Counted from the stretch's first letter, positions 26,197 to 39,713 are shown. The stretch: 64,000 bases of DNA from Daucus carota subsp. sativus (GCF_001625215.2 NC_030381.2:47118689-47182688); one strand, 5' to 3'. The notes: generated from the letters alone by a model not told the origin. Numbers and translations are program-made.

Positions 26197-26543
26197 GTTG
26201 GCCTGAGAGATTGAAGCTGCCAGCATGATCTGGTAACATCCCCAGTATTTCATCTTTCTTTCTTTCTCCCACATAGGTCAATTACTAGCTGCTGTACTAC
26301 CTATCTAGCTAGTCACCCAAATTTGATCAAATTATGTTGATGTGTACTTACCTAACATATACTAACAAATTCATTTACCATATATCCATTGACGGAATCA
26401 AGATCTCGAAACAGTTCGGCAGTCAGTGATTATATTGGAATAGTATGGTATATATAGACACATCCTAGGCAAGTAGGTAGCATTAGAATAGATACAGTTT
26501 GTTCCATCAGGTCATCTTGCAGCTTCAATCACTCAGTACCAAC
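26197..26543 (+). ncRNA. MIR167: microRNA167 precursor
   Basis: The 5' arm (26212-26232) is a perfect miR167: it starts TGAAGCTGCCAGCATG and ends ATCTG, with one further G as in 22-nt forms. The 3' arm (26510-26529, GGTCATCTTGCAGCTTCAAT) pairs with it with one or two mismatches and a single bulge, leaving two-base 3' overhangs as Dicer-like cleavage would. The stem extends below the duplex (GTTGG.CTGAGAGATTGAAGC against the inverse of GCTTCAATCACTCAGTACCAAC). The loop is long, about 275 bases, as in some plant MIR167 loci. miR167 guides cleavage of ARF6 and ARF8 mRNAs, tuning auxin response in flowers, roots and leaves. No protein gene overlaps it. Confidence 0.9.
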
Positions 26544-29005
26544 AATTCAAAATGATTGAATATCAGTGATCAGTACCCATGTTTCTTCTTTCGTGCTTGA
26601 TGGGAATTAAGGTTAGTTCTTGAGAATATATTGTTTTTTTTTTTTTTTGCTAAATGAATATAATTTTTGTTACACACACAAATTATATATTAATATGTGT
26701 AGAGAGATCTTTTTATCTAATCATATGCATGTGTGGCTGTTTGCGTTTATGTTTTGTCTTTAGTTTGCAGATATATACCTGACTCAACAAGTAAGACAAA
26801 TTCCAGGACACGAGATAGACTTTTCTTCCTAATAAAAAGTTCAGTTACTGTTGTATGCTTTTTATTGTATTTTCTCTAGATTAGTAGAATAGAATACGAC
26901 TAGTACTGTTTCATTGTCATAATTAAATCTGAATGATACTTTTAAATAAGCTTTTAGGGCCAGCATGCTTAGTATTTGAAACTCTTTTACGCATGAAATA
27001 TAGTTTTTGTGTTGAGTCAGTTACTATTCATTGATCTACAGAATGCCTGTGTTTTTAATTTTATGCACGCCCTCAGAATTATCCCCAATGAATAAAACTC
27101 ATTAATTCTAGCTCATATAGTGTCGAATGATGAATAATATTCAGCTCTCCCTTTTAAGTATTGTTGTATATATTCTCATTGTATAACGGTTGCAATTAGA
27201 GTAGTGATCACATTAGTTTCCTGTCAAAAGCTTCTGCAAATCTAACAACTAGGATCATTACAACAAAAATGATATTTTTGAATCAACTGACCAACTTGTG
27301 CCAAGAATCATAAGCTGCTGACATCTGCAACATTGGTTAGTTGGGCGTAAAACTGCAAGACGCATATAATTACTTAAATAATTAAGTCTGGCAAATATAA
27401 AGTGATGGGATCACTCCTGCTAGCCGATAATGATATGAAAAGTGTGTGGTAGAGTTCACAATTCAAAGCGGGCCTTGATTGATGAACTCAGATGTCACGA
27501 AAGCAGTACAAATGACAGAAACTCCGCAGGCCCACATTTTCTTAATTAGTATCAAGAAATGAGAGCTGCAGATTAACTGATTGACATATATACAATGCAA
27601 TATTGTTAGGAAATTTGGATGATCAACATTATGGTGTTTTTTATGTATACTTAAGGACATCTAAAAAAGAATGTTTCTTAGCTCTATTATGTTTTCAATG
27701 AAGACAGTATTGTTTCTATAAGTGTTGCTGAGAATTTACATCTAAAAACACACACCTAATTTTAGTTATGCATCTAAGAAGACGGTGAAGGTTCTGGAAT
27801 TCTTATGCGAAAAATCAAGTACTGACAGCATCAAAAAATTACACATGTTACATCTGATACTAAATCATCAAAAATCAAGATATTTAATAAAATTGCTAAT
27901 CAATTGTTATTTAGGGGTGTGCATCAAAAACAAAATATATTATATTTTTGCCTATGCATTTTCTGAATGCAATTAATGTTATTCTTTGTTGGAGCGCGGT
28001 CTGATCAACCCTCATGTCAGTGTTGTAAAAAGCGGGAATCGGACTTAATCGGTGAAGTCACGGAACAGGGATTAATCGGTGATTAATTGAATTGATCGGG
28101 GATTAATCGGATTAATCAGTAATTAATCGGAGATTTAATCAGTTCGGCAAGCTACGGAACAGGGATTAATCGGTGACTAATCGTGATTAATCACCGACTT
28201 TTAGAACAGAGCCTCATGTAACTAAATAACTAACATTTACGCAGCATCAAACCATTAAGAAGATATTGTGAGAACTGAGAAGCCTTGTTGCTACCATCAC
28301 ATCATTATTTTAAATTATATATATTTGAAATTGTTCTATAAATGATTTGAACTTTTATCTTAAGAGTTTACAAATTTTTTTCAAATGTAAAGCTAAATAT
28401 TTATATTATCTTTAGTACTTTCAAATGATTTGTTAGGTGTAAGGATCATTTTCACCTTGTTTTTATATTTTATGCATTATATATATATATAGTCACAATA
28501 ATAATAATAACATTCAAAATCGATTATATAAATTTATTTAAATAAATAAAATGTCACAAAAAATTGAAAATAAATCTCTGATACAAGAGGATCTATTTGT
28601 CTGACGTACACGTCTATTATGATTAACTATTTCAAATTTATATTTCTTATTCTTTTAATGATTAAAAATATATCTATATACGTAATCACTATAATTGCTT
28701 GTAAAAATTGATTGCTAGTATATTTAAATATATTATAGCCTTTTCTGATAGAATATTTTTAAGTACGTATCCATAAGTCTTAGAAGATCAACTTCAAGGA
28801 CGTTAGTTAAACTGAATTAAAATGATACACGATATGAATTTTGTAAAATCTACACGGTTTTGTATTCCAATAATACTGATTTGATTATATTCATAAAAAT
28901 TTAATTAAACATAGCTAATAATTTCTTATTCAAGGATTTTATGACATTGAGGATGTTATAATATATCTTAATTAAATTCAATAATAATAATAAAATTATT
29001 CACTT
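26544..29005. other. Intergenic, AT-rich
   Basis: No gene recognised. It contains one hAT-type MITE (28018-28211). Short ORFs at 27463-27976 have no recognisable features. Confidence 0.4.
28018..28211. mobile_element. hAT-type MITE with TTAATCGG repeats
   Basis: 194 bases bounded by an exact 8-bp duplication CCTCATGT (28010-28017 and 28212-28219). Termini CAGTGTTGTAAAAAG and (other strand) CTCTGTTCTAAAAGT are related inverted repeats. The interior repeats GGGATTAATCGGTGA-type motifs several times, the probable subterminal transposase binding sites. Confidence 0.75.
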
Positions 29006-29756
29006 ATATATTTATAATAAAAAGTTTTGCATCCCACCTAAATTTTGCAAGTAATTAGCATAACCATGCTCTCAATATATTTTCTCTAACTAAAACATAA
29101 GGCTAATTATTAAATAAATCAATCCTTCGCAAAACTAGACTCTTAATATAATTTCTTAACTAAAATATAGGATTAATTGTCAAATAAATTAATTTTTTCA
29201 TAATCGTTAATTTTTTAATTTCATTTACATCACTTTTTTAAAATAAATTTAATTTTAAACTTTTCATGAATGAAAAGAGTAGACTAGTGAAATTTTTCAG
29301 GATGAGCATATGCTACAATGTTCAGATTCTATTTTTGTATATTTCTCAGATTTAATTTTTGACTTTTGTTTAATAATATATTTATAATATAAAATTTTGC
29401 ATCCCACCTAAATTATGCAAGTAATTAGCATAACCATGCTCTTAATATATTTTCTTAACTAGAAGTCTAGAACATAAGATTAATTATCAAATAGATCAAT
29501 TCCTTCGCAGAACTAGACTCTTAATATAATTTCTTAACTAAAAATATAGGATTAATCATCAAATAAATTAATTTTTTCGTAATCGTTAAATTTTTAGTTT
29601 CGTTTACATCACTTATTTAAAATATAATCAACCTTAAACTTTTCATAAATGAAAAGAGTTGACTAGTAAAATTTTTCACGATGAATATATGTTACAATGT
29701 TCAGATTCTATTTTTGTATATTTTTCAGATTTAATTTTCGACTTTTGTTTAATAAT
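29006..29756. repeat. Tandem duplication of about 371 bases upstream of IMPL1
   Basis: Two diverged direct copies (from about 29006 and 29378). Shared landmarks are GCATCCCACCTAAATT, CTTAATATAATTTCTTAACT and TACAATGTTCAGATTC. Each copy also has an internal partial repeat (TTAACTAAAATATAGGATTAA resembling an earlier block). No coding content. It lies roughly 430 bases before the IMPL1 start. Confidence 0.75.
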
Positions 29757-30190
29757 CACGTCATTTTGTGTACAATTTCACTCAAAGCTCAGTAAAATTC
29801 ATGTCATATTTTGACCTAATTTCATAAAAAAAATGAAAATATAAATTAATATAAAAAATGATGTATATGGATCATAAATTTATAAATGATGAACTTTGAA
29901 ACTAAGCAAATGATTTAATTAACAATGGATAATTAACCCGTAAAATATATGTCCGGCCACAAATCGGACAGTCAAAATGAAACAAACTGAATTCATTGTC
30001 GTGTAGTCTCGCACATTTCACATTTTCGATACTCCCATTTATGCGCATATATATATATATATATTCTTCGAACGTGTGCTCCTCCCGCACGATAATCAGA
30101 TTGCATATACTTGTTCCAAACACCAAGCAATATGAAAAACACAGACTGAACACAACACCAAATTCAGTTCAATTTCTTCTGTCTTCTCAA

Positions 30191-33100
30191 ATGGGCAAGT
30201 GTTTAATTTCATCTACAGTCCCTCCACTTAGTTTTTGCACAAAACCCAGATCAATTTCACCATTAAATCATCCAAAATGTTATTGCCCAGTTCAATCAGA
30301 GTTGAGGAAAAAGTTTCTACCTTTAAGAAGCTTTGAATCAACAAGAACATTTTGCACAAGGGCTGTTCTTTCTGAAGTGCCTAATGAAAGCAAGTATTCA
30401 AAGATTGGTGCTAGTTCCACTGGCTCAATTCCATCTAAGCATCTTCTTCATGTTGTGGAAACTGCTGCCAAAACTGGTTCTGAGGTGACTCCACATATCA
30501 CATTTTGTGTATATATTGTTTATTCGAATTGAAATCTATTGTGCCATTCATGAAATTGTGAATAACATGAATTAGCTGTATGTGATTCTGGTATATTTTT
30601 GTTTTTCTTCGAATTTAGTGTTGCACAGTTGATGCTTGTATAAATTGGATAAAAAATTAGTGTGAATAAATTTGCAATTATAGGATTAGTATGGAGCAAA
30701 TTTTTTTTCTGCTCCCAAGTTTACCTAGGAACTGGGCACACCTAAATAGGATAACACCTGTACCGTTTATTTATTTATTTAGTAACTGTTATTTGTAGCT
30801 TTGTCCTAATGATCATATTTTTCACTACTCTGCACCAGATGATTATATTTCGCCGTTCTGCTTATGCCTCTTTTTATATATCCATGTGCCTGATTTTTTT
30901 TCAGTGACTTGAATAATTTTTTTATTCTACTTACAGATAGTTCTCTGTCTCAAGTGCATTAATATGTTGTTCTCAGGTTGTGATGGAAGCTGTAAATAAA
31001 CCTCGAAATATTACCTACAAAGGACTCACTGATCTTGTGACGGAGTAAGTTTAAACATATTCTAATTCAAATTCGAACGTGATATGAAAATGCATAATGG
31101 CATCTAATTCAAATTCGAACGTGATATGAAAATGCATAATGGCATGAATTTCTTTCGAAAAGCCCCGAAGTGGTTCTTTTAAGTTTTCATTTTGAACATC
31201 AATGATTGTAGTTGAAGTATACACAATGGAAAATGCATAATGATATGAATTGTTTTCAAAAAGCTCAGGGGTACTTTCACAGTGTTCTGAAAAGTTACTC
31301 TATTAAATAATAAGTTTGGCTCAGATACTTGTTATATCTGTTTCCTTTCACTGCCTGTTCTAGTTTTTCCCTCAATTTTTTTAACATTGTAGGTAACTCT
31401 TGGTGCAGGTGTACAATAAAAAGCGTGGATCTAGGTTTTGCGTATTTTTAGCTTTTTGAATATATAATAATTTATTAGCTTGTTATAACCTTGAAAGGTC
31501 CTAGACATTTTTCAGATACTAAGAATATATTGGACCGTAGAATACGCAACTTGACAATAAAAATAAGGATACTTGCACAATCAATATCACTTTGAGGTGG
31601 CGATAATTAAAACAGTTTGTATTGTTCTGTCTGTAACTGTTCATGGTATGTTAAAAATATATAGAGCAAAACACATTATACTTACTTGCCAGTCACCACC
31701 TCTCATTTCAATTCAGGATCCACTTCTAAAATTCAGGCCTGTTTTTTCTGTTTATAGCACTGACTGTCGGTAGTACTGTTCTTTTCTTGAATCTCCTCCT
31801 AAGACCAACTAATTGTAGTATTAACTTGCAGTACTGACAAAATGAGCGAGGCTGCTATTCTAGAAGTGGTGAGGAAGAATTTTAGTGATCATCTTATTCT
31901 TGGGGAGGAAGGAGGGCTTATAGGAGATTCATCCTCTGATTTTCTATGGTGCATAGATCCTTTAGGTTTGCTTTCAGAGTTGTGCTTTTCTTTTTATTTA
32001 CTATTTGAGTTCCTGGTTGTTCCTGCGTTTAACTTAGCAAACTTTTGATAACTTTGTTTTTTTAAAGATTATGGTCGATATACCTCTTCTTTTTGTAGTT
32101 TTCCTTTTAATTATAAAGGTAAGGGGAAGTGTTGATCTAACCAATGATTTAATCAAGAGGTAGATGGGAGAGGGAGATGAGCCTTTGCCATTAGACTATC
32201 CCTTAATCCTCATATATATATATATATAATCTTTAACACTCGGTCAGAAACATTCTTTTGTCATCTGAAGCCATCATCTGTGTTCATTATATTTATCTCT
32301 CTACAATACGTATGCTTGTTTGTATTATAAAGTTTGATTTTAATATTATAATAAAAAGCTTAACAATTTTTTCCTTCTGGAATATAGATGGGACAACGAA
32401 TTTTGCACACGGCTATCCAAGTTTTGCTGTCTCTGTGGGAGTTCTATACAAAGGAAAGCCAGCTGCTGCATCTGTGGTGAATACTTGCATATTCTATTAG
32501 TAGCTTCGTATTTCATTTTCTTAATTTTAATGATATGCGGAAAAGGTAGTTAATAAGAATTCCTAAGTCACACTTTTTTTTTTCTGATCTTGGCTGCTGT
32601 CCTATGGCTAAGAATCAAAATGCTACTCACCAGATACTTCTTTTAAATTCTTGCCAGACTCCATTGCACCTTTTTGAAACTAATTATCAGTCTGTAAAAT
32701 GAAGATTATTTCATACTAGTGCAAGTCATTTTTCTGAATAATAATGATAATTATTATTACAGCATTTTTTGCTGTATACAACACATTCTATCCACAAACT
32801 TCTCACAGTTCGGTACTATTTTTATCTTTTTCTGACATTATTTCCTATATTTTACACATTTCATTCGCCATCCACAGACTTGATCAATGCTACAAAAAAT
32901 GTTGATATTCCTTTGTTGGCTTCCCTTCAGCTACCTTTGTTATAATTATCATATATTTATTTGGCTAGCTTTCTTCAAGAGTTTAATGACTCCCTATACA
33001 TGTCTAGGACCCAGTATCCAAAAGAGCTAGCAATTTGGTATACATTAGTTGTTTGCTTGTGCTTATAAAGGCCAAGAATACTCTTTATCCAATCAATGTG

Positions 33101-36100
33101 GGATGTTACATTTGCAGTGAATGATTAGGTAGGTGACAATTTTTTGTGAAGAAAGAGAAAATGATGGCTATTGCATTTCCCTGTCACATATTCTAGGGCC
33201 TGTAAGTGAGTGAGAATGATCTTGTACTAGCTCCTAAGAATAACATGCACATTTTTGGGAAAGTTCTTTCCATTTTAAAAACAAATTCTCAAACTGATTA
33301 GTCTGTTTTACTAGATAGGTTGTACTGGCCAACTATAGCCATCAAGCCATGCTAGTTCTCATAAGTGTTAGTGCGATTATTTAATAGTAATTCAGAGGAA
33401 AAATATCAAAGAGAAGTCTGAGTACAGGAATTTATTTGTTGACTACATTGGAATTTACATTTTATTGTCCTGCTGTTTGTAGGTTGAGTTTGTTGGAGGT
33501 CCTATGTGCTGGAATACACGAACATTTTCTGCAGTTGCAGGTCAGAAGGTTCTTTATAGGGACTCATAAAATATATTCTTTTCCTTTAATTTGAAAAATA
33601 ACTTCTGTATGATCCATGTAATTCAGGTGGGGGTGCTTATTGCAATGGACAAAAGATTCATGTTAGTAAAACTGACAAGGTGAGGCAATAGCTTTCTGCC
33701 GTGTCACATTGTTTAAGTATAGTAAATAGATGTTTTCATCATCCGATCTCTGATTAGGCGGGATGTCTAGCTTTTTTTCTTGAAATCTATCTCAGTCTTC
33801 AACTTTTTTGATTTCTTGCACATTTCCAAGTTACTAGAGAGCATATAAAACAAATCATCAAATAGGAAGCAGTATGGAATGAAGATATCATGACTATGAG
33901 CAGCACATATTACTAAAATAGTGAATATTCTAAGATGTTTAGAAATTAATGATATATAACTAGAACTTTATGCTTTCCCAACTTTCAACTACTGCTGCTA
34001 CTGTCAGTGAGTATTCACCCCAATGGTTATTTAATTTATTTTCCTGTGTGCGCTTGTTTTTGTTCAGTTTGTGGTTGTGGGCGGGTTTCAAATTTTAATG
34101 TTGTTATTTCTGGGTTATTTAATTTATTTGTTGAATTCTTTCAACCATTTGAAGTAATATTTTGTATCAGGTGGAGCGATCCCTTCTGGTGACTGGATTT
34201 GGATATGAACACGATGATGCATGGGCTACTAATATTAATTTATTTAAAGAATTTACTGACGTTAGCAGGGTATGAACCACATGCTCTGGACCTGTTGTAG
34301 TGTCATTAAAAGAACAATTTTGTGTAATATCTCATACTTAACATGCTCCTTCATAAACTCCACTATACCTGTGGCTTCAATATATATAGGGTGTGAGAAG
34401 ACTTGGCGCTGCTGCTGTCGACATGTGCCATGTAGCTTTGGGCATTGTAGAATCATACTGGGAATATCGTTTAAAACCGTGGGATATGGCTGCAGGAGTT
34501 TTGGTATGATAGTTGTTGAAAAACAAATTTATAATTTAATAATTGAATATGCTGGTGAAAGTTTCTCTATACTAGGTCGAAATGATATGTTAATTGCAAT
34601 ACTTTAAGTCTGGCATTATTGTATGATTCATAGTTATATTTCACTGTACTAGTGTATGATATAATTTGACCTCCAATTCAACTTTGTTCGACACAACATT
34701 TACAAAAAGTCTTTAGTATATGCTGCAGGACTCAGAAATTTAACATCTTTGTTTGACATTTCTATGGGAGTTCTTACTTGAAATTAACATTAAAGTCTTA
34801 TTATAAGTAAAGTTATACTGATGGAAGAACATATTGGAAAATTTAGCTGTATAGTGTAGTAGTAAACTGTTGTTTGACGTCTTGGCACTCTTACTAGATA
34901 TTACCTCATTGGAACTACAGTATAATACATTATCTTGGAACATTACGATTAAATTTATACTGATGGAAGAATATATTGAAAAATTTAGCTGTATAGAGTA
35001 GTAGTAAACTGTTGTTTGACGTCTCGGCACTCTTACTGGATATTACCTCATTCAAACTACAGTAATACATTATTTTGGCCTTGCCGCCTTGAAACAACTA
35101 CCTCATAAGGATTAGAATCCAAATAGAAAGCTTTAACCTATAGGGACTTTTAAAATGAAACCCAACAACAGTAACCCTATCTGTTCTAGGTAAATTTTTT
35201 CTTGTCCTGAGGTTTTTTTTGACCCAATAAGTGAATTGTATTACAAACAACTAATATGTGAAAAAATGTGGTCAGTGTTGATTATTTCTAGGATTAGTGG
35301 TAGCAAGACAGTGAAAGTGAGGATATGATTCTTACAGCAATGTATTCAAGTATTTGATGCATTTGCATAACATGCAGATAGTTGAAGAAGCTGGTGGGAC
35401 AGTTTCGTGCATGGATGGTGGTAAATTTTCTGTATTTGATAGATCTGTTTTGGTATCCAATGGTGTGCTGCATGAAAAGGTTAGACTTATTTTCTTGCTG
35501 TAGCAGTGAGTTTGATCAGTGACTAGTCTAAAAGTTTTAAATAATAAACATAAACATTTCTTGCTTGTGATTTCAGATGTCTCTTTAGAATTTTCTTTTT
35601 GGTTGGAGTTTTCGTGTTCGTTCAGTGTTCATGATAGTTATCGTTGAATGTTCTAATATAAAAGTCCACATCTTTCACAAATTTTATTCTTTATTGTCAA
35701 ACAACCACAATTGCGTACAGCATGCAAACAAACACACACACACAACACATACAGTATGTTTATTTTTGCATATTAACTTTTTTATATAATATATACTACA
35801 AACTAATTACAACCAATGAGGAGTTGTAATTCAATGGCTTTCCCAAGTACATTTCCAGTGGTGGATTGTCTAATCAGTAGTGGTAACTTGTCTACCAGTT
35901 GTGCTAAATTATTCAAATAATAGTAATAAATTGTGGCAATTTTGGTTGCATTGTGCATGTTTCACCAAAGATGAAAGCACTTTATCCCATAGTATTTAAA
36001 ATGCAGCTCTTGGAGAGAATCGGTCCAGCAACTGAGGATCTAAAGACGAAAGGCATCGACTTTTCATTGTGGTTCAAACCAGATAATTACTACACAGAAC

Positions 36101-36105
36101 TCTAG
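30191..36105 (+). CDS. IMPL1: Inositol monophosphatase-like phosphatase IMPL1, plastid
   Basis: Ten exons: 30191-30484, 30977-31044, 31832-31965, 32388-32476, 33483-33540, 33627-33679, 34171-34269, 34390-34503, 35378-35479 and 36007-36105. All have GT-AG borders and join in frame to 369 residues, near the 371 of Arabidopsis IMPL1. The N-terminal 60-70 residues are rich in Ser, Lys, Arg and Pro, a plastid transit peptide. The Mg-dependent phosphatase core is complete: GEEGG at 145-149, WCIDPLDGTTNF with metal ligands Asp163 and Asp166, and KPWDMAAG with Asp297. The family dephosphorylates inositol monophosphates; IMPL1 is the plastid form, also able to act on related sugar phosphates. The frame runs open upstream to 29996, but MGKCLISS at 30191 is chosen because the part before it crosses a TA repeat and is not transit-like. 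Introns 2 and 8 contain small tandem duplications. Confidence 0.93.
31062..31145 (+). repeat. Perfect 42-base tandem duplication in IMPL1 intron 2
   Basis: Two identical 42-base units (31062-31103 and 31104-31145), each starting CTAATTCAAATTCGAACG and ending ATAATGGCAT. The exact identity points to a recent slip or unequal exchange. It begins 17 bases after the 5' splice site. Confidence 0.9.
34812..35083 (+). repeat. About 140-base tandem duplication in IMPL1 intron 8
   Basis: Two diverged copies (from 34812 and 34954) share TTATACTGATGGAAGAA, AAATTTAGCTGTATAG and GTAGTAAACTGTTGTTTGAC. Non-coding; it merely lengthens the intron. Confidence 0.8.
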
Positions 36106-38976
36106 GGTATGCTGTAGTTCACTTCTTTATGGGCCTACTACAAGTGTTCAAACGCCTACCATGAGTTTTTACTTGTAGTTTATATATATTTCACTCAAAG
36201 GGTTCAGATTTTCGGTTACTTTTATGTTAACCGGCTGCATAACAAGATGTTAACTCTACATTCAACATCTCTTTATCATTATTTGCTAGCACATGTAAAA
36301 TAGATTAGAAGAATTTCATATTACATGTAACATGTGTTAAATGTTGACACACCCGACATAGGTTAGAAATGTGTTACACGTGTAAAACACCAAAGCATAA
36401 ACAAATGATGTGTTATGTTTAAGGGCCAAATTTTTTTTGTAAAAATAAAATAAAACGGTGTGCATTATAACATGGAAACATATTTTGTAAAATGCATTAT
36501 GGGAGTTTACAATTTTGCAGTTTTTGAGATGCAATGTTTTAATCTACTACTGAGATTTTAATAATATCCTTTATAATCAATACATATAGAGGGTTCTAAT
36601 TAAAAGTTCTAGATCAAGGAAACCACACAGAGTAGACAGAGATCATCAGTGTAGAGGGTACTCTGTGTGCCATATTATATCCTTTGTTGATTTCCTCTTC
36701 CTTTCCTCTAGAGATTAGTTGGATAGGACTTGTTTAATGTTGAGAACAAATTAGGAGCGACATTTGACTGTGTACATATAAAATATCATGTTTTCTACCT
36801 TTTAATTGTATATGTAAATCCCATTGAGTTTCTAGTAAGATATGCTGCCAGCCTGGTACTCTGAACACTAGAATTCATCGCAATTGGTAGTAAATTTAAA
36901 AAGGGTTCTTCAAAAACCTTAGTTTCTCCTCCATTAGTTATTGGATACTGAGAATAATTGCGACTGGATGTAAATTTCAGTTTCGAGATTAAATTTATCA
37001 ATGTTGTAATAATTTGTCTACTTATGTATAATAAAAATATGCAGATGCATTATTGACAAAAGGAATCAGGAATCACCATCTAGAGTTAGTTTTACAACTC
37101 TAGAACCACTAAATCCCATTGAAAACATAGATATCTTGGATGCTTTGTTTTTCCTATTTTACTAGGGACTAATAGATAATTTGAAAGTATGAAAAGTTGA
37201 TTTTTGGATTCCCAGTGCGTTCATGTCGGAACAGATACTGCTTGACACTCCTGGGCACTGTATTGATTTGTTCTCCATTGTTTGATTCCATTTGGAAGCT
37301 GCAGCCTTTGACCTCCTAGCTTTGCATTTTAGAAAATGATACACCTGGAAATTGGAATAGCATTCTTCTGTTAAGACCGGTAACATTTATGTTCCTTTAA
37401 CATCTGCATTGCCTGCTGTAGATTCAGCAGAATCACCACTGGAAACAATACACATAAATACTTGGCAGAAGCTGATTTTATAAAATAAAAAAAAAAAAAA
37501 ATCAGCTTTAACCCCTGCTGTCCTCCAAAGAAACAATTGTTTTCTAATGGGACTTGGTAATTAGTTTTATAAAAATTCCTGGATGGATTTCTAAACTTAA
37601 AGTCGAAAATAGCTTTAAATCCACGGCTTAAAACTCAGACAAACAGGCTCCGCTCCTTGACAATAGCTTTGGAGAAGAGGACTGGCCCTAGATGTTCAGT
37701 TCTACTACAAGTTTTGGCCTTGAAAAACAGTGCTAGTGGGAGTTACATGCTATGGTCAATTTTGGTCATGACTGAGAATTTTTTTCAAAAACTTTGTAAC
37801 TGTACATATTTCCTGAGGTACTGGAGTTATGGAGGCATACCAAGAGAAGCTGAAATTTGATGATTAAATAATTATCAACCAATGGCCTCTAGTTCAATAC
37901 ATCAGACCAGAGGACGAGCATCAGAGGATGAGTAGATAAGATGTGAAAACTTTTGACCCTTGATTAAACTATGCGTAAATTTGAAGCAAGCTTGCTTTTG
38001 TTTCCATGTCTTTAAACTTGAGGTACAACAATAGCAGAGCCATCCATAGATTCCTATATTAAAAATCTATTAGAAAGTCATATACTATCTGAATATATTC
38101 TAGCTAGCTTAATTCTTGCTGGGTGCAGCTTGTCTCCCTTATAATGATTCATTGATTCCTGCTGAAGTCAAATCGTAGATGCAACTTAAGCACCTGAGCG
38201 AAGTAATCTACTTCTTACTTTCCGTGATCCTACTTGTAAAACAATTTTAAGCTCTTTGTACTGGTAACAAGAACACATAAACTGTTTGGTTTACCTGATT
38301 TATGATTACTTCGACCTTCTCGTACTCCTACAAAAAGTCTTTGACAATGAACTGGAGATTCATTTGTATTTGCAGTTGAAGGATTTCAGTTTAAGGACGT
38401 TTCTAGTGTGTGCTCATCTAGCAATTTTTTTTTACGTAGGTGGCAGATTTTAATTGGTGAAGATTTTTGTGCATGTTAGGGGACCATCATTATTTATGAG
38501 ATCAAAGCCAATAAAAATGCTGACACTAGAAAAATCGTTAGTCATAATTGTTCCAAAGTTCCGGCACACACCTTGATCCAAATATAACAGGTGTAAAAGA
38601 ATTGCAGGGTGCATGTCATATAAATAATAGAAAACTAAAGTCTGATGATCATTCTTTAGTAACAGAGCTATTGTATATTCTGTTATCACAATTTGGCCTA
38701 ATTTCAATATCAAGTGCAAAGTTTGCACCAAAAATTGGGGAAATATCGAGAGTGTTGTACTTTTTTTCATCCGAGTTGATAAGTTTGAACCTAATATAAC
38801 TCTCTTAATTATCAACAACATAGATTTGCTCAAGCACATCCTCAGCTTTGGAGCGAACAAAAAAAGATATATTCGTGTGAGACTATTAAACAGAATCTGA
38901 ATCTGCTGCTCTGCAAGAGATGCTTGATGTTGATGAGGAATTGATTAGGAATTCGGATTAATCTGGCTAGCGGTGC
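36106..38976. other. Spacer between IMPL1 and the first PP2-like gene
   Basis: Contains the IMPL1 3' end. From about 37880 onward it holds the PP2 tandem repeat unit, recognisable by its similarity to the flanks of the second and third PP2 copies. An A/T-run hairpin (AAGCTGATTTT..ATCAGCTTT) lies at about 37470-37510. No other gene seen. Confidence 0.4.
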
Positions 38977-38984
38977 TATAAATA
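38977..38984 (+). promoter_or_regulatory. TATA box of PP2-like gene A
   Basis: TATAAATA, 62 bases before the ATG, in a context (GGTGCTATAAATAG) kept in all three PP2-like copies. Confidence 0.75.
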
Positions 38985-39045
38985 GCGCCACTACAAGAAA
39001 GTTTACCGCAAGGCAGAACCAAATACATACACAGATAGTTATAAG

Positions 39046-39713
39046 ATGGCTCAAGCAGTGAAGATTGATGCGGCACAGGCTATGAAAATGGGAAATAAAC
39101 TCCCTCATGTTGTTGGCTCAGAGGAGAAGACGGTATGTCTACTGAATTATGATGTGTAATTATCACATATTAAATGAAGAACATTACCGTAATCTTAACT
39201 ATTCATGTCTGGTGTAGAAAGTTGTGCCTGCTAACAAGCTCGATTATGCAGACCCTCAAGCATGGAAATTCTAGTAAGTACATAATAGTGCATGAGAATA
39301 ATAAAACCAACTAATTCTGTTGTATTTAATTAAATTTCCTAATTCTACTGTATGCCTGTGTATGTAGTCGTGATACTGCTGAATTTGTGGGAGGAAGCGA
39401 TCCCACGGTCCAGGGAGTTTATGGTGTGGAAGAACTAGACTCAGGAAAGACGTACGAGGTGTCGTTTTATGTGTCTGTGATGAACCTTCCGGTGTCAAAT
39501 CCTGTGACACTTACCTTGGAGCTTCCAAACCGGAAGAAACAAGAGAATACAGTAGATATAACAGTGAATCCACTTGTCTGGCAAGAAGTATCAGTTGGGA
39601 AATTCGAGAACAAATTTCCATATGGAGACATCAAATTCAAATTCTCTGGTGTTTCTGGTGATACCTGGAGGGGTCTGCTCCTCAAGGGCGTCCACATTAC
39701 CTCGTCCTCCTAA
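39046..39713 (+). CDS. PP2-type phloem lectin-like protein, copy A
   Basis: Three exons, 39046-39132, 39218-39273 and 39368-39713, give 162 residues. Exon 1 encodes a 29-residue leader of no known fold (MAQAVKIDAAQ...). Exons 2-3 make a compact PP2 (Nictaba-like) domain: AWKFYRDTAEF, then GKTYEVSFYVSV, LELPNRKK, PLVWQEVSVGKF and the closing GDTWRGLLLKGVHI, which matches the WxGxLxIxGVxI end of PP2 proteins. PP2 lectins bind N-glycan cores or GlcNAc oligomers, accumulate in phloem or nucleocytoplasm and often respond to stress. No signal peptide, so cytosolic. Copy A shares exon sizes to the base with copies B and C. The intron 2 codon is split TA|T in A, AA|T in B and CA|T in C. Confidence 0.82.

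Noticed and set aside
30047-30064. TA dinucleotide run upstream of IMPL1
   Set aside because: A simple repeat; cannot be distinguished from a TATA element, so no promoter is called.
29996-30190. Upstream in-frame extension of IMPL1
   Set aside because: It reads through a TA repeat and would precede the transit peptide; the ATG at 30191 fits the family better.
37463-37530. A-run hairpin resembling a microRNA or MITE
   Set aside because: The arms are only about 10 bases and the loop is a homopolymer; no microRNA-like duplex.
38393-38545. About 150 bases present in the flank of PP2 copy A but not of B
   Set aside because: Probably an insertion, but no inverted termini or target duplication were visible, so it is not called as an element.
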